A stretch of 51,340 nucleotides of DNA, from positions 1-51,340 of the forward strand of contig CAZPMT010000028.1 in the NCBI GenBank assembly GCA_964587655.1, given 5' to 3'. This document shows, one piece after another, positions 1-8,173 of the stretch. The notes beneath the pieces were generated by a model that saw nothing but the letters and a program-made list of their open reading frames with translations, made no database searches and was not told where the DNA came from. Source of the stretch: CAZPMT01 sp964587655 (GTDB taxonomy: Bacteria > Hydrogenedentota > Hydrogenedentia > Hydrogenedentales > SLHB01). Made by a program: the position numbers and the translations under genes. Numbering within the stretch: position 1 is the stretch's first letter; each line of letters opens with the position of its first letter.

Positions 1-397
1 AACACAGACAAGGGGTTACGAAAATTCAGAAGGGCCTATATTGAAGACTCAGGTTGAAGGTAAACATTATAGCGAGGTCGAAACCACTGCAAAGCCAACG
101 TCAAGAGCGAAAAAAAGAGGCGGTCCATAGGGTTCCCTTCCGAAGCGCCAGGCCAGCCCAAGTGCGCGAAAACACATGGTACTCCACAGTGCGTATGTTT
201 TTGTACCCCCTGGAAAAGAGACCGGGTGACCGCATCCACGAAATGAGCGAGTTTGAGGCCTGCAAAGGGCCTCAAGTGTACCGTAAACTGTACCGTAGAA
301 ATTGAACAACATGTGGCACAGAGCCCGACCGCTGGAAGCGACTGGGTCTCTGTAAGTTATAACGATTTCAACTGGTTATGAATCCATCCCCCATTAT
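1..397. other. Region without a recognisable gene, left of the tRNA fragment
   Basis: No open frame here resembles a known protein, and the two or three overlapping frames of about 80 codons have no convincing ribosome binding site. The stretch AGACAAGGGGTT at 6-17 matches one arm of the perfect palindrome at 10338-10363. The segment ends exactly where the tRNA-like sequence at 398 begins. It could therefore be the end of an integrated element whose remaining part lies left of the window. That is inference; no integrase is visible. Confidence 0.4.
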
Positions 398-438
398 GCT
401 CATAACCCAAAGGTCGGCGGTTCGAATCCGCCCCCGCC
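398..438 (+). pseudogene. 3'-half fragment of an initiator-type tRNA-Met gene
   Basis: From the last base of the 5' anticodon stem onward, this matches the intact tRNA-fMet at 10009-10082: CAT anticodon loop, CCC anticodon-stem strand, variable loop and T-arm. The identity is perfect for 31 nt (398-428 versus 10040-10070) and then breaks down in the acceptor stem. The bases upstream (361-397) cannot form a D-arm or 5' acceptor strand, so this is not a working tRNA. Half-copies of this kind are what site-specific integrases leave at the far end of an element inserted into a tRNA gene. It may be an attachment-site scar. Confidence 0.75.
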
Positions 439-456
439 AGCCCTGCGCGGCGCAAA

Positions 457-1311
457 CTAGCACAGCCGGTAGAACTCCCGGGCATTGTCGTGAAAAAGCT
501 TCCTCCGTTCGTCTCGTGTAAGCGCCGCCGCGGCCGCCCAAAGGGTTTCCGTCCAGTGCGGGTATTCGGTAGCCAGGCGGGCAACCGGCCAGTCACTTCC
601 GTACATGCATCGATCAACGCCAAAATATTCCAACACGTGGTCTACGAATGGTTTCAAATCCTCGAGCGTCCATTTCTGATGGTCTGCTTCCGTTACCAAA
701 CCTGAGACCTTGCACCAGACGTTGGGCATTTCCGCCAGCGCCTTGATCTGACTGCCCCACGGTTCGAAAACGTGGTTCGCAATGTCCGGCTTGCCGATGT
801 GGTCCAGAATAAACCGCACATTCTGGCATTGCTTGACAAGCTTGATCGTGTTAGCCAGTTGACGGTGGGCTATGCAGATCTCGAAGTGGAGATTGTAGTC
901 CTCCAGCAGTTGGACTCCCCGCACAAACTCCCGTTTCAGACAGAACTCGATGTCCTCTTCGTATTGGATGATTCGCCGCACGCCCTTGGTCAGTGGATTG
1001 CCAATGAGACGGTCGACGGCTTCCCGGGCTTTGTCTCCCTTGTCCAGAGGGGCCCAAGGCACGATGGCTTGGATGCGCGGCTCATTTCTGGCCAACCCGG
1101 CCACCCAGGCAAACTCTTCGAGAAACTGGACCGGTTCGCACTCACATTGAATGAAGACGATCTTGTCGACCTGGATCGGGCCGCATGCGGCCGCGTAATC
1201 CGCCGGAAGATGAGAGCGGTTCAACAGCGGGATAGCGTCTAGCCACGGGTAACGTATCACCGCAGGATCCCACAGATGAACGTGCGTATCGATCACAGAA
1301 AAGGGAAGCAT
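457..1311 (-). CDS. Amidohydrolase family 2 (COG3618) lactonase-like protein
   Basis: This 284-residue TIM-barrel amidohydrolase resembles L-fuconolactonase, rhamnonolactonase and 2-pyrone-4,6-dicarboxylate lactonase, which hydrolyse sugar or pyrone lactones in the cytoplasm. Visible motifs are DTHVHLWD at the N-terminus (HxH metal or active-site pair), LDHIGKPD near residue 165 and YGSDWPV near residue 240, which carries the conserved Asp of the last strand. The length is normal for the family. The ATG is preceded by AGGAGAAC at a slightly long spacing. The gene lies 47 bp downstream of the GntR gene on the same strand and is probably co-transcribed. Its neighbours (two SDRs, a symporter, an aldehyde dehydrogenase) favour an aldonolactone substrate. 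The exact sugar cannot be read from sequence. Confidence 0.85.
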   Translation of the reverse strand: MLPFSVIDTHVHLWDPAVIRYPWLDAIPLLNRSHLPADYAAACGPIQVDKIVFIQCECEPVQFLEEFAWVAGLARNEPRIQAIVPWAPLDKGDKAREAVDRLIGNPLTKGVRRIIQYEEDIEFCLKREFVRGVQLLEDYNLHFEICIAHRQLANTIKLVKQCQNVRFILDHIGKPDIANHVFEPWGSQIKALAEMPNVWCKVSGLVTEADHQKWTLEDLKPFVDHVLEYFGVDRCMYGSDWPVARLATEYPHWTETLWAAAAALTRDERRKLFHDNAREFYRLC

Positions 1312-1358
1312 GGTCTAAGTTCTCCTTGTTTTCACCGCCGGTCGCATCTCGGGCTCCT

Positions 1359-2279
1359 TCAGGTGGTTTTCGCTTTTCTCATCCGGGCGGCCGCATTCAG
1401 AAAATCCATTGCGCTCCGCATATGCCTTCGCAACGCCTCCATGGTTCGTCTTTCGTCTCTGCTCGACAGCGCATCGAGAATCTTTACGTGCTCGTCGAGA
1501 GCCACTCGAATACGGACGGTTCCCAGTTCTTGCGGACTCAAGTGATAGTGGATAATAGAGGAGAGCGAGTTGAAGAAGCCATCGATGTAGCGGTTCCCGC
1601 ATGCGCCCAGGAGCGTGGCGTGGAATTTCCTGTCCAGTTCTGAAAACCCCTGCATTTGGAGCCGCCCGGCCTTTCTGAACCGGATCTGTTCCTCCAACAG
1701 CGCCTCGAGTTCGGAAAACACGGGATGTTCTCGCGGCAGGGTCAAGATGGTCCGCAGGGCAAAGCCCTCGAGGAGTTCGCGCATCTGCATAAGCTCGCCA
1801 ATCGCATCCTCGAAGAAATGAGTGACACGCCACTGCTGGCGCGGATGCTTCTCGATCACGCCAAGGCGGCTTATCTTGAGCAGCGCCTCGCGTATGGTTA
1901 CGGTGCTGCATCCGGACTCCCGGGCTAGTTGAAGTTCCGAAATGGCGTCGCCTGGCCGGAATTCGCGCCGGGAGAGTTTCTGAAAGACAAATCTCTCGGC
2001 CACCTCGTTCCGGGGGGCTTCACTATCGCGCACAAGAAAGAACTCGTCTTTGCCGGGCCGGCGAAGCGCCATTTTCTGACGGCCATCGATTACAATGACG
2101 CCCCTCGCGGCGAGCGACTGAATGACATTGCGTATCGTGGAACGGCTGACGTCGAATTGTTGTGCAAGGGCTTGTTCCGTGGGCAGGACATACGGAAACC
2201 GTCTGCCTTGGCGCAGAAGGGAAAGAAGCTGATTGTTTACCCTCTTGAAAAGCGGGCTGAGTTGTCTTGTCCCTGGCAT
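1359..2279 (-). CDS. GntR-type regulator with two winged-helix domains and an FCD ligand domain
   Basis: This is a 306-residue transcription factor. Residues about 7-73 form one GntR winged helix (LPTEQALAQQFDVSRSTIR). Residues about 93-150 form a second (LARESGCSTVTIREALLKI). Residues about 155-300 form an all-helical FCD effector domain. Its metal-site residues appear as DRKFH, the His of DEHVKI and the His of RRHM. Members of the FadR/FCD family normally have one DNA-binding domain, so this layout is unusual. The start was placed at an internal ATG with AGAAGG ten bases upstream, rather than 36 codons earlier, because the earlier stretch is charged and unconserved in character. The gene is divergent from the E1 gene and upstream of the lactonase. 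It probably represses the island in the absence of a sugar-acid effector. Confidence 0.85.
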   Translation of the reverse strand: MPGTRQLSPLFKRVNNQLLSLLRQGRRFPYVLPTEQALAQQFDVSRSTIRNVIQSLAARGVIVIDGRQKMALRRPGKDEFFLVRDSEAPRNEVAERFVFQKLSRREFRPGDAISELQLARESGCSTVTIREALLKISRLGVIEKHPRQQWRVTHFFEDAIGELMQMRELLEGFALRTILTLPREHPVFSELEALLEEQIRFRKAGRLQMQGFSELDRKFHATLLGACGNRYIDGFFNSLSSIIHYHLSPQELGTVRIRVALDEHVKILDALSSRDERRTMEALRRHMRSAMDFLNAAARMRKAKTT

Positions 2280-2294
2280 AGGAGTACAACCTTC

Positions 2295-2324
2295 TTGACT
2301 TCTATTTATAGAATACATTATACG
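2295..2324 (+). promoter_or_regulatory. Candidate sigma-70 promoter for the E1-aldehyde dehydrogenase operon
   Basis: TTGACT at 2295-2300 is followed, 17-18 bases later, by TTATAC/TATACG at about 2318-2324. This AT-rich patch contrasts with its GC-rich surroundings. It lies in the divergent gap between the GntR start (2279) and the E1 start. The direct repeat ATACATTATAC overlaps the -10 region and could be an operator. This is a by-eye call only. Confidence 0.4.
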
Positions 2325-2363
2325 AAATACGATTTCCAGGCGGGCGCGCCGAGGCGCGCCACT

Positions 2364-4631
2364 ATGCTTCTGGAAATTGGGCGGCAAAAGGGCGTGTGGC
2401 GCCGGTTCCCCACATACGGGCGGATCTTGGCGGCTTCACGCCGGAGATACGACGTGAAAAGGAAACGCGAAACGCGTAGTGCGCCTCCGTGGCCGGAATG
2501 CAGCGAAGACCGCAATCTGAACAGGCTGTTAAATCCCTGTCAGGGGGGGCGTCTGTTGTTCGATATTCTGGTGGTCAACGAATTCGAGCGCGCCGTGCTG
2601 GACTTGAAGAAAGCGGACTGCGTATGGGGACCTGTCCATTCGAGCATAGGACAAGAAGCCACGGCAGTGGGCACGGTGCACGCGCTGCGGAAGACCGACA
2701 AGGTCTTGGGGACCCATCGCTCGCACCACCACTTTCTCTCGAAGGTCATGCGGCACGTGCTTGACGACTCGTGGAATCCCGCGAATGAGACTCTGCCTCC
2801 CGAAGGAGAGAACGTGCTCCGGCGGGCCCTGGCGGAGATCATGGGCTTGGCGCCGGGCTATTGCGGAGGGCGGGGCGGCTCGATGCATCTGCGTTGCGCC
2901 GAGGCGGGCTTCTTGGGATCGAATGCGATTGTTGGCGGAGGCGTGCCTATCGCCACGGGAGTTGCGTTTGCGGAAAAACGGAACGAGACGGGCAACTTGG
3001 TGGTGAGTTTTCTGGGCGATGGGGCCGTGAACCAAGGCGCGTTTCACGAGGCCTGCAATTTTGCCGCGATCTGGAACTTGCCCATCATCTTCTTCATCGA
3101 GAACAACCTGTATGCCGTGGCCACCCGCATCGATACGGTATGCGCGGTGAACGACCTGGCGGATCGCGCACGAGGCTACGGCATGGAAAGCTGCGTCGTC
3201 GATGGTACCGACGTCGTAGAGGTCTTGGCCGCAATCGGGAATGTCGCGGAACGCATTCGTGCGGGCGGACCGCCGTGGCTTGTCGAGGCCAAGTGCTACC
3301 GCCGATACCACCACGCCGGGGATTTGCCGGGCAGTGCATTCAAGTACCGCAGCCTGGAGGAAGAAAGCACGTGGGCGAAGCGAGAGGCCGTCGAATGTTT
3401 TCCAAAGAGTCTTGTAGAGGCGGGTCTCCTGAAAACCGGCGACGTTAAACGGATTCAGCTCCTGGCGAAAGATGCCGTTTCGAAGGCGGTCGAATGCTGT
3501 ACCCTGCCGGGGCCGCCGCGGAAGGTTCGAGCGGAGCTCTGGCCTGCTCCGGAAACCGCCCGCGAGGGCCTGCGCAGTTCCGGACGGGAGTGGGAAGGCG
3601 TGTCATTCAACGAGGCCGGGGATTTCCGGGACTTCGAGGAGTTGAAATACAGCGACGCGATAGCGGCGGTAACGGGCAGGTGGCTGGAACGAGATCCCAA
3701 GGTATTCATCGCCGGAGAAGAGGTAGCCAATTTTGGCGGTGGAGCCTATGGGGCAACAAAGGACCTTGCCGCGAAGTTTCCGGACCGGGTATTGAACACC
3801 CCGATCTCGGAGGCCGGTATGACGGGTCTGGCGCTTGGCGCGGCAATGTCGGGCATGATCCCGGTAATCGAGATCATGTTTCCGGACTTTGCACTCGTGG
3901 CGGCCGATCAGCTTTTCAACCAGATTGGGAAGGCTCGCCACATGTATGGCGACACCACTGAGCTTCCTCTCGTGGTGCGCACGCGAATCGCCGCCGGGTG
4001 CGGCTATGGCGGGCAGCACAGCATGGACCCGGTGGGGCTTTACGCCCTCTTTCCGGGATGGCGCATGGCCGCCCCCGCTGACGCCTTTGACTACGTCGGG
4101 CTTTTCAACTCAGCCATGCGTTCGCTCGATCCGGTCGTCATTCTCGAACACCACGCGTTGTATAGCCGGCGGTTCCCGGTTCCCTCAGGCAATCTGGACT
4201 ACTGTGTGCCTTTCGGCAAGGCACGGCGCGTAGCGCCCGGAAACGATGTTACGCTCGTTACGTATGGTTTCATGGTAAGCCGCTGCCAAGCTCTGCTGCC
4301 GCGGTGGAATGAAGAGGGCACGTCTGTCGAAATCATCGATCTGAGAACGTTGGATTGTTTGGGCATTGACTATGAGCTAATCGGAGAATCCGTGAAGAAG
4401 ACGGGAGCCATGATCGTCGTCGAAGAAGCGCCGAAGAGCTTTTCCCTCGGTGCGCGTGTTGCCTCGGAGGTGACGGAGCGCTTTTTTGATTACCTGGACG
4501 GCCCGATAGCCAGGCTCGCGTCGGTCGATGTGCCGCTTCCGGTTTCTCGAGTCCTCGAGGCGGAAGCATTGCTCAAAGACTCGGACATCCTCAGTACTAC
4601 TACCGCGGTGGCGAGGCGCGCCTGGAAATAA
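2364..4631 (+). CDS. Thiamine-diphosphate 2-oxoacid dehydrogenase E1, alpha and beta subunits fused
   Basis: One chain of about 725-755 residues carries both halves of a pyruvate/branched-chain type E1. The alpha part has the ThDP motif GDGAVNQGAFHEACN near residue 218 and the ENN at its end. The beta part starts near residue 425 and contains the ThDP-activating Glu in ISEAGMTG near residue 483, followed by the conserved FPDF and QLFNQIGKARHM segments. The family decarboxylates 2-oxoacids and passes the acyl group to a lipoyl E2. No E2, E3 or lipoyl domain is in the window. The start is uncertain: ATG 2364 is given, but GTG 2454 is also possible because the first 60 residues look non-homologous. 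The next gene, an aldehyde dehydrogenase, lies 17 bp downstream in the same operon. This suggests that the aldehyde could be released and oxidised there, which is inference. Confidence 0.85.
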   Translation: MLLEIGRQKGVWRRFPTYGRILAASRRRYDVKRKRETRSAPPWPECSEDRNLNRLLNPCQGGRLLFDILVVNEFERAVLDLKKADCVWGPVHSSIGQEATAVGTVHALRKTDKVLGTHRSHHHFLSKVMRHVLDDSWNPANETLPPEGENVLRRALAEIMGLAPGYCGGRGGSMHLRCAEAGFLGSNAIVGGGVPIATGVAFAEKRNETGNLVVSFLGDGAVNQGAFHEACNFAAIWNLPIIFFIENNLYAVATRIDTVCAVNDLADRARGYGMESCVVDGTDVVEVLAAIGNVAERIRAGGPPWLVEAKCYRRYHHAGDLPGSAFKYRSLEEESTWAKREAVECFPKSLVEAGLLKTGDVKRIQLLAKDAVSKAVECCTLPGPPRKVRAELWPAPETAREGLRSSGREWEGVSFNEAGDFRDFEELKYSDAIAAVTGRWLERDPKVFIAGEEVANFGGGAYGATKDLAAKFPDRVLNTPISEAGMTGLALGAAMSGMIPVIEIMFPDFALVAADQLFNQIGKARHMYGDTTELPLVVRTRIAAGCGYGGQHSMDPVGLYALFPGWRMAAPADAFDYVGLFNSAMRSLDPVVILEHHALYSRRFPVPSGNLDYCVPFGKARRVAPGNDVTLVTYGFMVSRCQALLPRWNEEGTSVEIIDLRTLDCLGIDYELIGESVKKTGAMIVVEEAPKSFSLGARVASEVTERFFDYLDGPIARLASVDVPLPVSRVLEAEALLKDSDILSTTTAVARRAWK

Positions 4632-4648
4632 ACGGAAAGGAGGACTTG

Positions 4649-6106
4649 ATGCCAGTCGTCTCATTTCGCAATTACATCGGCGGTGAGTGGGTAAGCGCCG
4701 AGGAAGAGAAGAGCTTCGAACAACGGAATCCCGCCTGCCTGTCAGAGGTTACGGGACGGTTCTCGCTATCGAGCGCGGAAGACGTCCGCCGGGCAATAGC
4801 AGCCGCCGAGGAAGCGTTTCCGAAGTGGCGGGCGACTTCGCCTACGCGCCGGGCCGAAGTTCTCCGTAACGCATGGACGCTTCTGATCGATCGGCGGGAA
4901 TCCATAGCGAAAGTGGTGACCGCCGAAAACGGCAAGACCATGGCCGAGTCGCTCGCCGAGGTGGATTCCGCGGTACAGGAGATGGAATTCCAGATCGCTG
5001 AGGGGCTCCGAATGTACGGGGAAACGCTGCCATCCAAGCAATCCGGTGTGCTTGCCTATTCCATGAGGGAGCCGCTCGGCGTGGCAGGCATAATCAGTCC
5101 GTGGAACTTCCCGTTCAATGTGCCCGTGAGAAAGTGCGTTCCCGCCCTCATGGCAGGCAATACCTGCGTCTTCAAACCGGCAAGTTTGACGCCGCAGACA
5201 GGCGTGCGCTTTGTGGAATTGTTTTGCGATGCGGGGCTTCCCGCCGGGATCTTGAATCTCGTGACCGGGCCGGGAGGAGAAGCCGGTGATACGCTGATTT
5301 CCGATCCGCGGGTAAAAGCGATCTCGTTTACGGGCTCGACAGACGTAGGCACGTCAATTCATCGGAAAGCCGCGGCAACACTGGCCCGGACCCAACTGGA
5401 AATGGGCGGAAAGAACGCGACGGTTGTTCTCGATGATGCCGATTTGGATCTGGCCGTAGACGCAACGGTTCTTGCGGCTTTCGCGTGCGCGGGACAATGG
5501 TGTACATCCACGAGCCGCGCGATTGTCTCGAGGGGTATTGCCGAAGAGTTTGCGTCGCGCGTGGTCGATAGGGCGGCACGTATTCGCGTGGGCAAGGGGA
5601 TGGACCCCGCGACCGATATGGGCCCGGTGTGCGGCCGCGCACAATTGGACAGAATTCTGAGGTACATCGAAAAGGGCCGTGAGGAAGGCGCCGCCTTGCT
5701 TACCGGGGGCGGCCGGGTTTCCGGCACCGCCTGGGACGACGGGTGCTTTATCAGGCCGACGGTTTTCGGGAACGTCACGCCGGACATGGCCATCGCGCGC
5801 GATGAGATATTCGGGCCTGTACTCGTCCTGATTACTGTGGCGGACCTCGATGAAGCCATCCGCGTGGCCAACGGGGTCCCGTTTGGCCTGGCTTCCTCGA
5901 TATTCACAAACGATCTTAGCAAGGCCATGACCTTCGTCGAAAAAACCGATGTCGGTCTGGCCCATGTCAACATGATGTCCGCATATAAGGAGCCGCAACT
6001 CTCGTTTGGCGGCAGAAAGGAATCCGGGTTTGGTTTGCCCGAAGCCGGCAAGACCGGGATCGAGTTCTTTACGCAGCACAAGGTCGTTTACGTGAGATAT
6101 CGCTAG
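4649..6106 (+). CDS. NAD(P)-dependent aldehyde dehydrogenase
   Basis: This 485-residue protein is a complete member of the aldehyde dehydrogenase superfamily, near the succinate-semialdehyde/2-oxoglutarate-semialdehyde group. It oxidises an aldehyde to the acid in the cytoplasm. Visible features are ISPWNFPFN (cofactor loop), FTGSTDVG (nucleotide contact), the general base Glu251 in LEMGGK, the catalytic Cys285 in AGQWCTSTSR, and the EIFGPV motif near residue 390. The ATG at 4649 follows GGAAAGGAGG at a five-base spacing. A TTG one codon upstream is too close to the Shine-Dalgarno sequence. It follows the E1 fusion and ends 16 bp before the convergent VOC gene. The aldehyde substrate probably comes from the sugar-acid pathway of the island; the exact compound is unknown. 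Confidence 0.9.
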   Translation: MPVVSFRNYIGGEWVSAEEEKSFEQRNPACLSEVTGRFSLSSAEDVRRAIAAAEEAFPKWRATSPTRRAEVLRNAWTLLIDRRESIAKVVTAENGKTMAESLAEVDSAVQEMEFQIAEGLRMYGETLPSKQSGVLAYSMREPLGVAGIISPWNFPFNVPVRKCVPALMAGNTCVFKPASLTPQTGVRFVELFCDAGLPAGILNLVTGPGGEAGDTLISDPRVKAISFTGSTDVGTSIHRKAAATLARTQLEMGGKNATVVLDDADLDLAVDATVLAAFACAGQWCTSTSRAIVSRGIAEEFASRVVDRAARIRVGKGMDPATDMGPVCGRAQLDRILRYIEKGREEGAALLTGGGRVSGTAWDDGCFIRPTVFGNVTPDMAIARDEIFGPVLVLITVADLDEAIRVANGVPFGLASSIFTNDLSKAMTFVEKTDVGLAHVNMMSAYKEPQLSFGGRKESGFGLPEAGKTGIEFFTQHKVVYVRYR

Positions 6107-6122
6107 GCCGGCTCCGCCGCCC

Positions 6123-6578
6123 TTAACGTGGGGGCTGGAGATCGTTCTCCGGCGTTTCACGCAGTTCGCAGATCTCCCCGTCGGGTCCGCGAAAATAGAC
6201 GATCCAGACACCGGGGCGGAACTCTACGGGGGCGCTCAGAAACTGTACGCCCTTCGCCTTCAGGCTGGCATAGTCGGCGCGGACGTCCGTCGAGCGGAAT
6301 CCCAGGTGAATCCAACCGTGATCCGCCTGTCTCCGCCCGGGCGGTAAGGTTTCCCCGCGAGGTTCCTTGTACTCAAAGACCTCGAGCATGCTGTTTCCAA
6401 GCCGAAGATGAGCAATGCGGGCATGGCATCCCGGAAGGTCCACGACCTCGCCAAGGCGCGACTCGGGTCCCGACTCGAGAACGCGGATCACCTCAAGTCC
6501 GAACAGGTCACGGTAAAAGGCCACAGAGCGCTCCAGGCTGGAAACGCTCAAGGCCATATGCTCGAGTCTTGAGATCAT
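6123..6578 (-). CDS. VOC-superfamily (glyoxalase/dioxygenase fold) protein
   Basis: This 151-residue protein has two beta-alpha-beta-beta-beta modules of the vicinal oxygen chelate fold. The likely metal ligands are the His of EHMALSV, the Glu of MLEVFEY, the His of GWIHLGF and the Glu of GEICEL, in the usual H/E/H/E order. The superfamily includes glyoxalase I, methylmalonyl-CoA epimerase and sugar-phosphate or lactone isomerases. The sequence alone does not separate these. It is the last gene of the leftward symporter-SDR-SDR-VOC unit, 25 bp after the preceding SDR gene. A role in isomerising or clearing a reactive ketoaldehyde made by the dehydrogenases would fit, but is inferred. Confidence 0.8.
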   Translation of the reverse strand: MISRLEHMALSVSSLERSVAFYRDLFGLEVIRVLESGPESRLGEVVDLPGCHARIAHLRLGNSMLEVFEYKEPRGETLPPGRRQADHGWIHLGFRSTDVRADYASLKAKGVQFLSAPVEFRPGVWIVYFRGPDGEICELRETPENDLQPPR

Positions 6579-6603
6579 TGCAGGTCCGTCTCCCCCCCAC
6601 GTT

Positions 6604-7317
6604 TCAGTCCATCCGAAGGCCGCCGTTCACGTCCAGCGTGGCTCCTGTAACGTAGGAGGCACGATCGGACGCCAGGAACAGAATCGGTTGGACCACTTCG
6701 GATGCATCGCCTATCCTGCCCAGTGGGATAGTCTCTTTGTACTTCTCCAATTGCGCAGAAGACGCCGCCCTCGTCATTTCGGTGTCGATGACTCCCGGAG
6801 CCACTGCGTTTACGCGGACGCCATACGGCGCTCCGTGCAAGGCCAGCGTCTTGGTGAGACACGCGAGCCCGGCTTTGCTGGCGCTGTAATGCGCCCCCAC
6901 GGCAATGCCACCCACCTTTCCGGCCAGCGATGCCATGTTGACGATAGCGCCGCTTCGCTGCCGCATCATCGCCTTCATCACCATCTGGCTCAACAGAAAC
7001 ACCGAAGTCAAATTCACGCCCAGGACCTTATCCCATTCCTCGATGGCGATATCCATAAGCGGGGTCCGCGGGCAGATTCCGGCGTTGTTGACAAGGACAT
7101 CGATCCGATTCGTTTTGTCCAGGACTCCGTCAACCCATTCCCGCATGAAGCGGGAGTCCGTGATATCGCCTTGGGTAAAGTTGCGGGCTTCCACGCCTCG
7201 CAGGTCCGATCCATAGACCTCGGCGCCCAGAGCCGCAAATCCCTCGCACACCTCGCGCCCGAGGCCGCCCGCCGCTCCGGTGACCAACACAACCTTGCCT
7301 TGAAATTCCATGGACAT
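6604..7317 (-). CDS. Short-chain dehydrogenase/reductase (second of pair)
   Basis: This 237-residue classical SDR has the cofactor motif TGAAGGLG (residues 13-20), NNAG near 77-80, the catalytic Ser130, Tyr144 and Lys148 (YSASK), and a PGVIDTEM segment after the catalytic helix. An Asp follows the second strand (GSDLR), which favours NAD(H) over NADP(H). The start ATG at 7317 has AGGGCGG eight bases upstream, which overlaps the stop of the preceding SDR. A longer in-frame start lies inside that gene and is unlikely. In comparable pathways one SDR oxidises the sugar to a lactone and a second oxidises the 3-deoxy-2-keto acid. This copy could be either. Confidence 0.88.
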   Translation of the reverse strand: MSMEFQGKVVLVTGAAGGLGREVCEGFAALGAEVYGSDLRGVEARNFTQGDITDSRFMREWVDGVLDKTNRIDVLVNNAGICPRTPLMDIAIEEWDKVLGVNLTSVFLLSQMVMKAMMRQRSGAIVNMASLAGKVGGIAVGAHYSASKAGLACLTKTLALHGAPYGVRVNAVAPGVIDTEMTRAASSAQLEKYKETIPLGRIGDASEVVQPILFLASDRASYVTGATLDVNGGLRMD

Positions 7318-7330
7318 CGTACGCACCGCC

Positions 7331-8095
7331 CTAATACCCCAACGTGATGCCGCCATCGATGTTAATCGTGGTGCCCGTGATGAAACTCGAGTCGTCCTCG
7401 CACGCCAGGAACAGGGCCGCCTTGCCGCATTCGCGTATTGTCCCTATACGGCCAAGCGGATGCTGCCCGTAAATGTATTTTCGCGCGGCCGCTTCATCTT
7501 CCTGCTGGCCGAACCAGTCCTCGACCAAGGGGGTCTGAATCCAGCCAGGACAGATAACGTTGACGCGGATGCCGTCCCCGGCGAAGTCGATGGCCATGCC
7601 GCGGCTCATGGCGATCTGTCCGCCTTTCGTTGCGGAGTAGGCCCCCGCGTTAGGCTGGCCGACGAGTCCGACCATGCTGCTGATGTTGATGATGGCTCCG
7701 CGGGTCTTGCGCAGGTGGGGGATGGCATACTTCGAGCACAGAAACGTGCTGCGCAAGTTGGTGTTGATGATGAAATCCCACTCCTCTTCCGAGGTCTGTT
7801 CCACATTCTTGGAAATGTGGTAACCGGCATTGTTCACCAGGATATCCAGTTTGCCGAACGTATCCAGCGTGGTCTTGAACATCCTCCGGATGTCCTCGCC
7901 GCTGGTGACATCGGTCTTGACGAACAGGGCCCGTCCCTCCGCCGAACCGAGTTCCTGCGCCACGCGCCGCCCCTCGGATTCTGACCGGCACACCACCACC
8001 ACGTTGGCGCCCTCTTCCGAGAAAACCTGAGCAATGCCGAGCCCAATGCCCTTGCTCGACCCCGTTACGATTGCCACCTTATCTTTCAATTTCAT
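7331..8095 (-). CDS. Short-chain dehydrogenase/reductase (first of pair)
   Basis: This is a classical SDR of 254 residues, with TGSSKGIG at residues 11-18, NNAG at 88-91, Ser139/140, Tyr153 and Lys157 (YSATK). An Arg after the second strand (VVCRSE) makes NADP(H) possible. This differs from the neighbouring SDR, so the two probably act on different steps. The ATG at 8095 follows GGAGGAAGG; an upstream ATG would add eleven basic residues without a good ribosome site. The gene lies 79 bp after the symporter and 13 bp before the second SDR. It is most like sugar or aldose dehydrogenases of non-phosphorylative pathways, but the substrate is not determined. Confidence 0.88.
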   Translation of the reverse strand: MKLKDKVAIVTGSSKGIGLGIAQVFSEEGANVVVVCRSESEGRRVAQELGSAEGRALFVKTDVTSGEDIRRMFKTTLDTFGKLDILVNNAGYHISKNVEQTSEEEWDFIINTNLRSTFLCSKYAIPHLRKTRGAIINISSMVGLVGQPNAGAYSATKGGQIAMSRGMAIDFAGDGIRVNVICPGWIQTPLVEDWFGQQEDEAAARKYIYGQHPLGRIGTIRECGKAALFLACEDDSSFITGTTINIDGGITLGY

Positions 8096-8173
8096 TTCTT
8101 GCCTTCCTCCCCGAGGGCGCCGACGCACTTGTCGAGCCGTTTTGTCCCGATGGAGTCCCCGGCCGTTCCGGGT

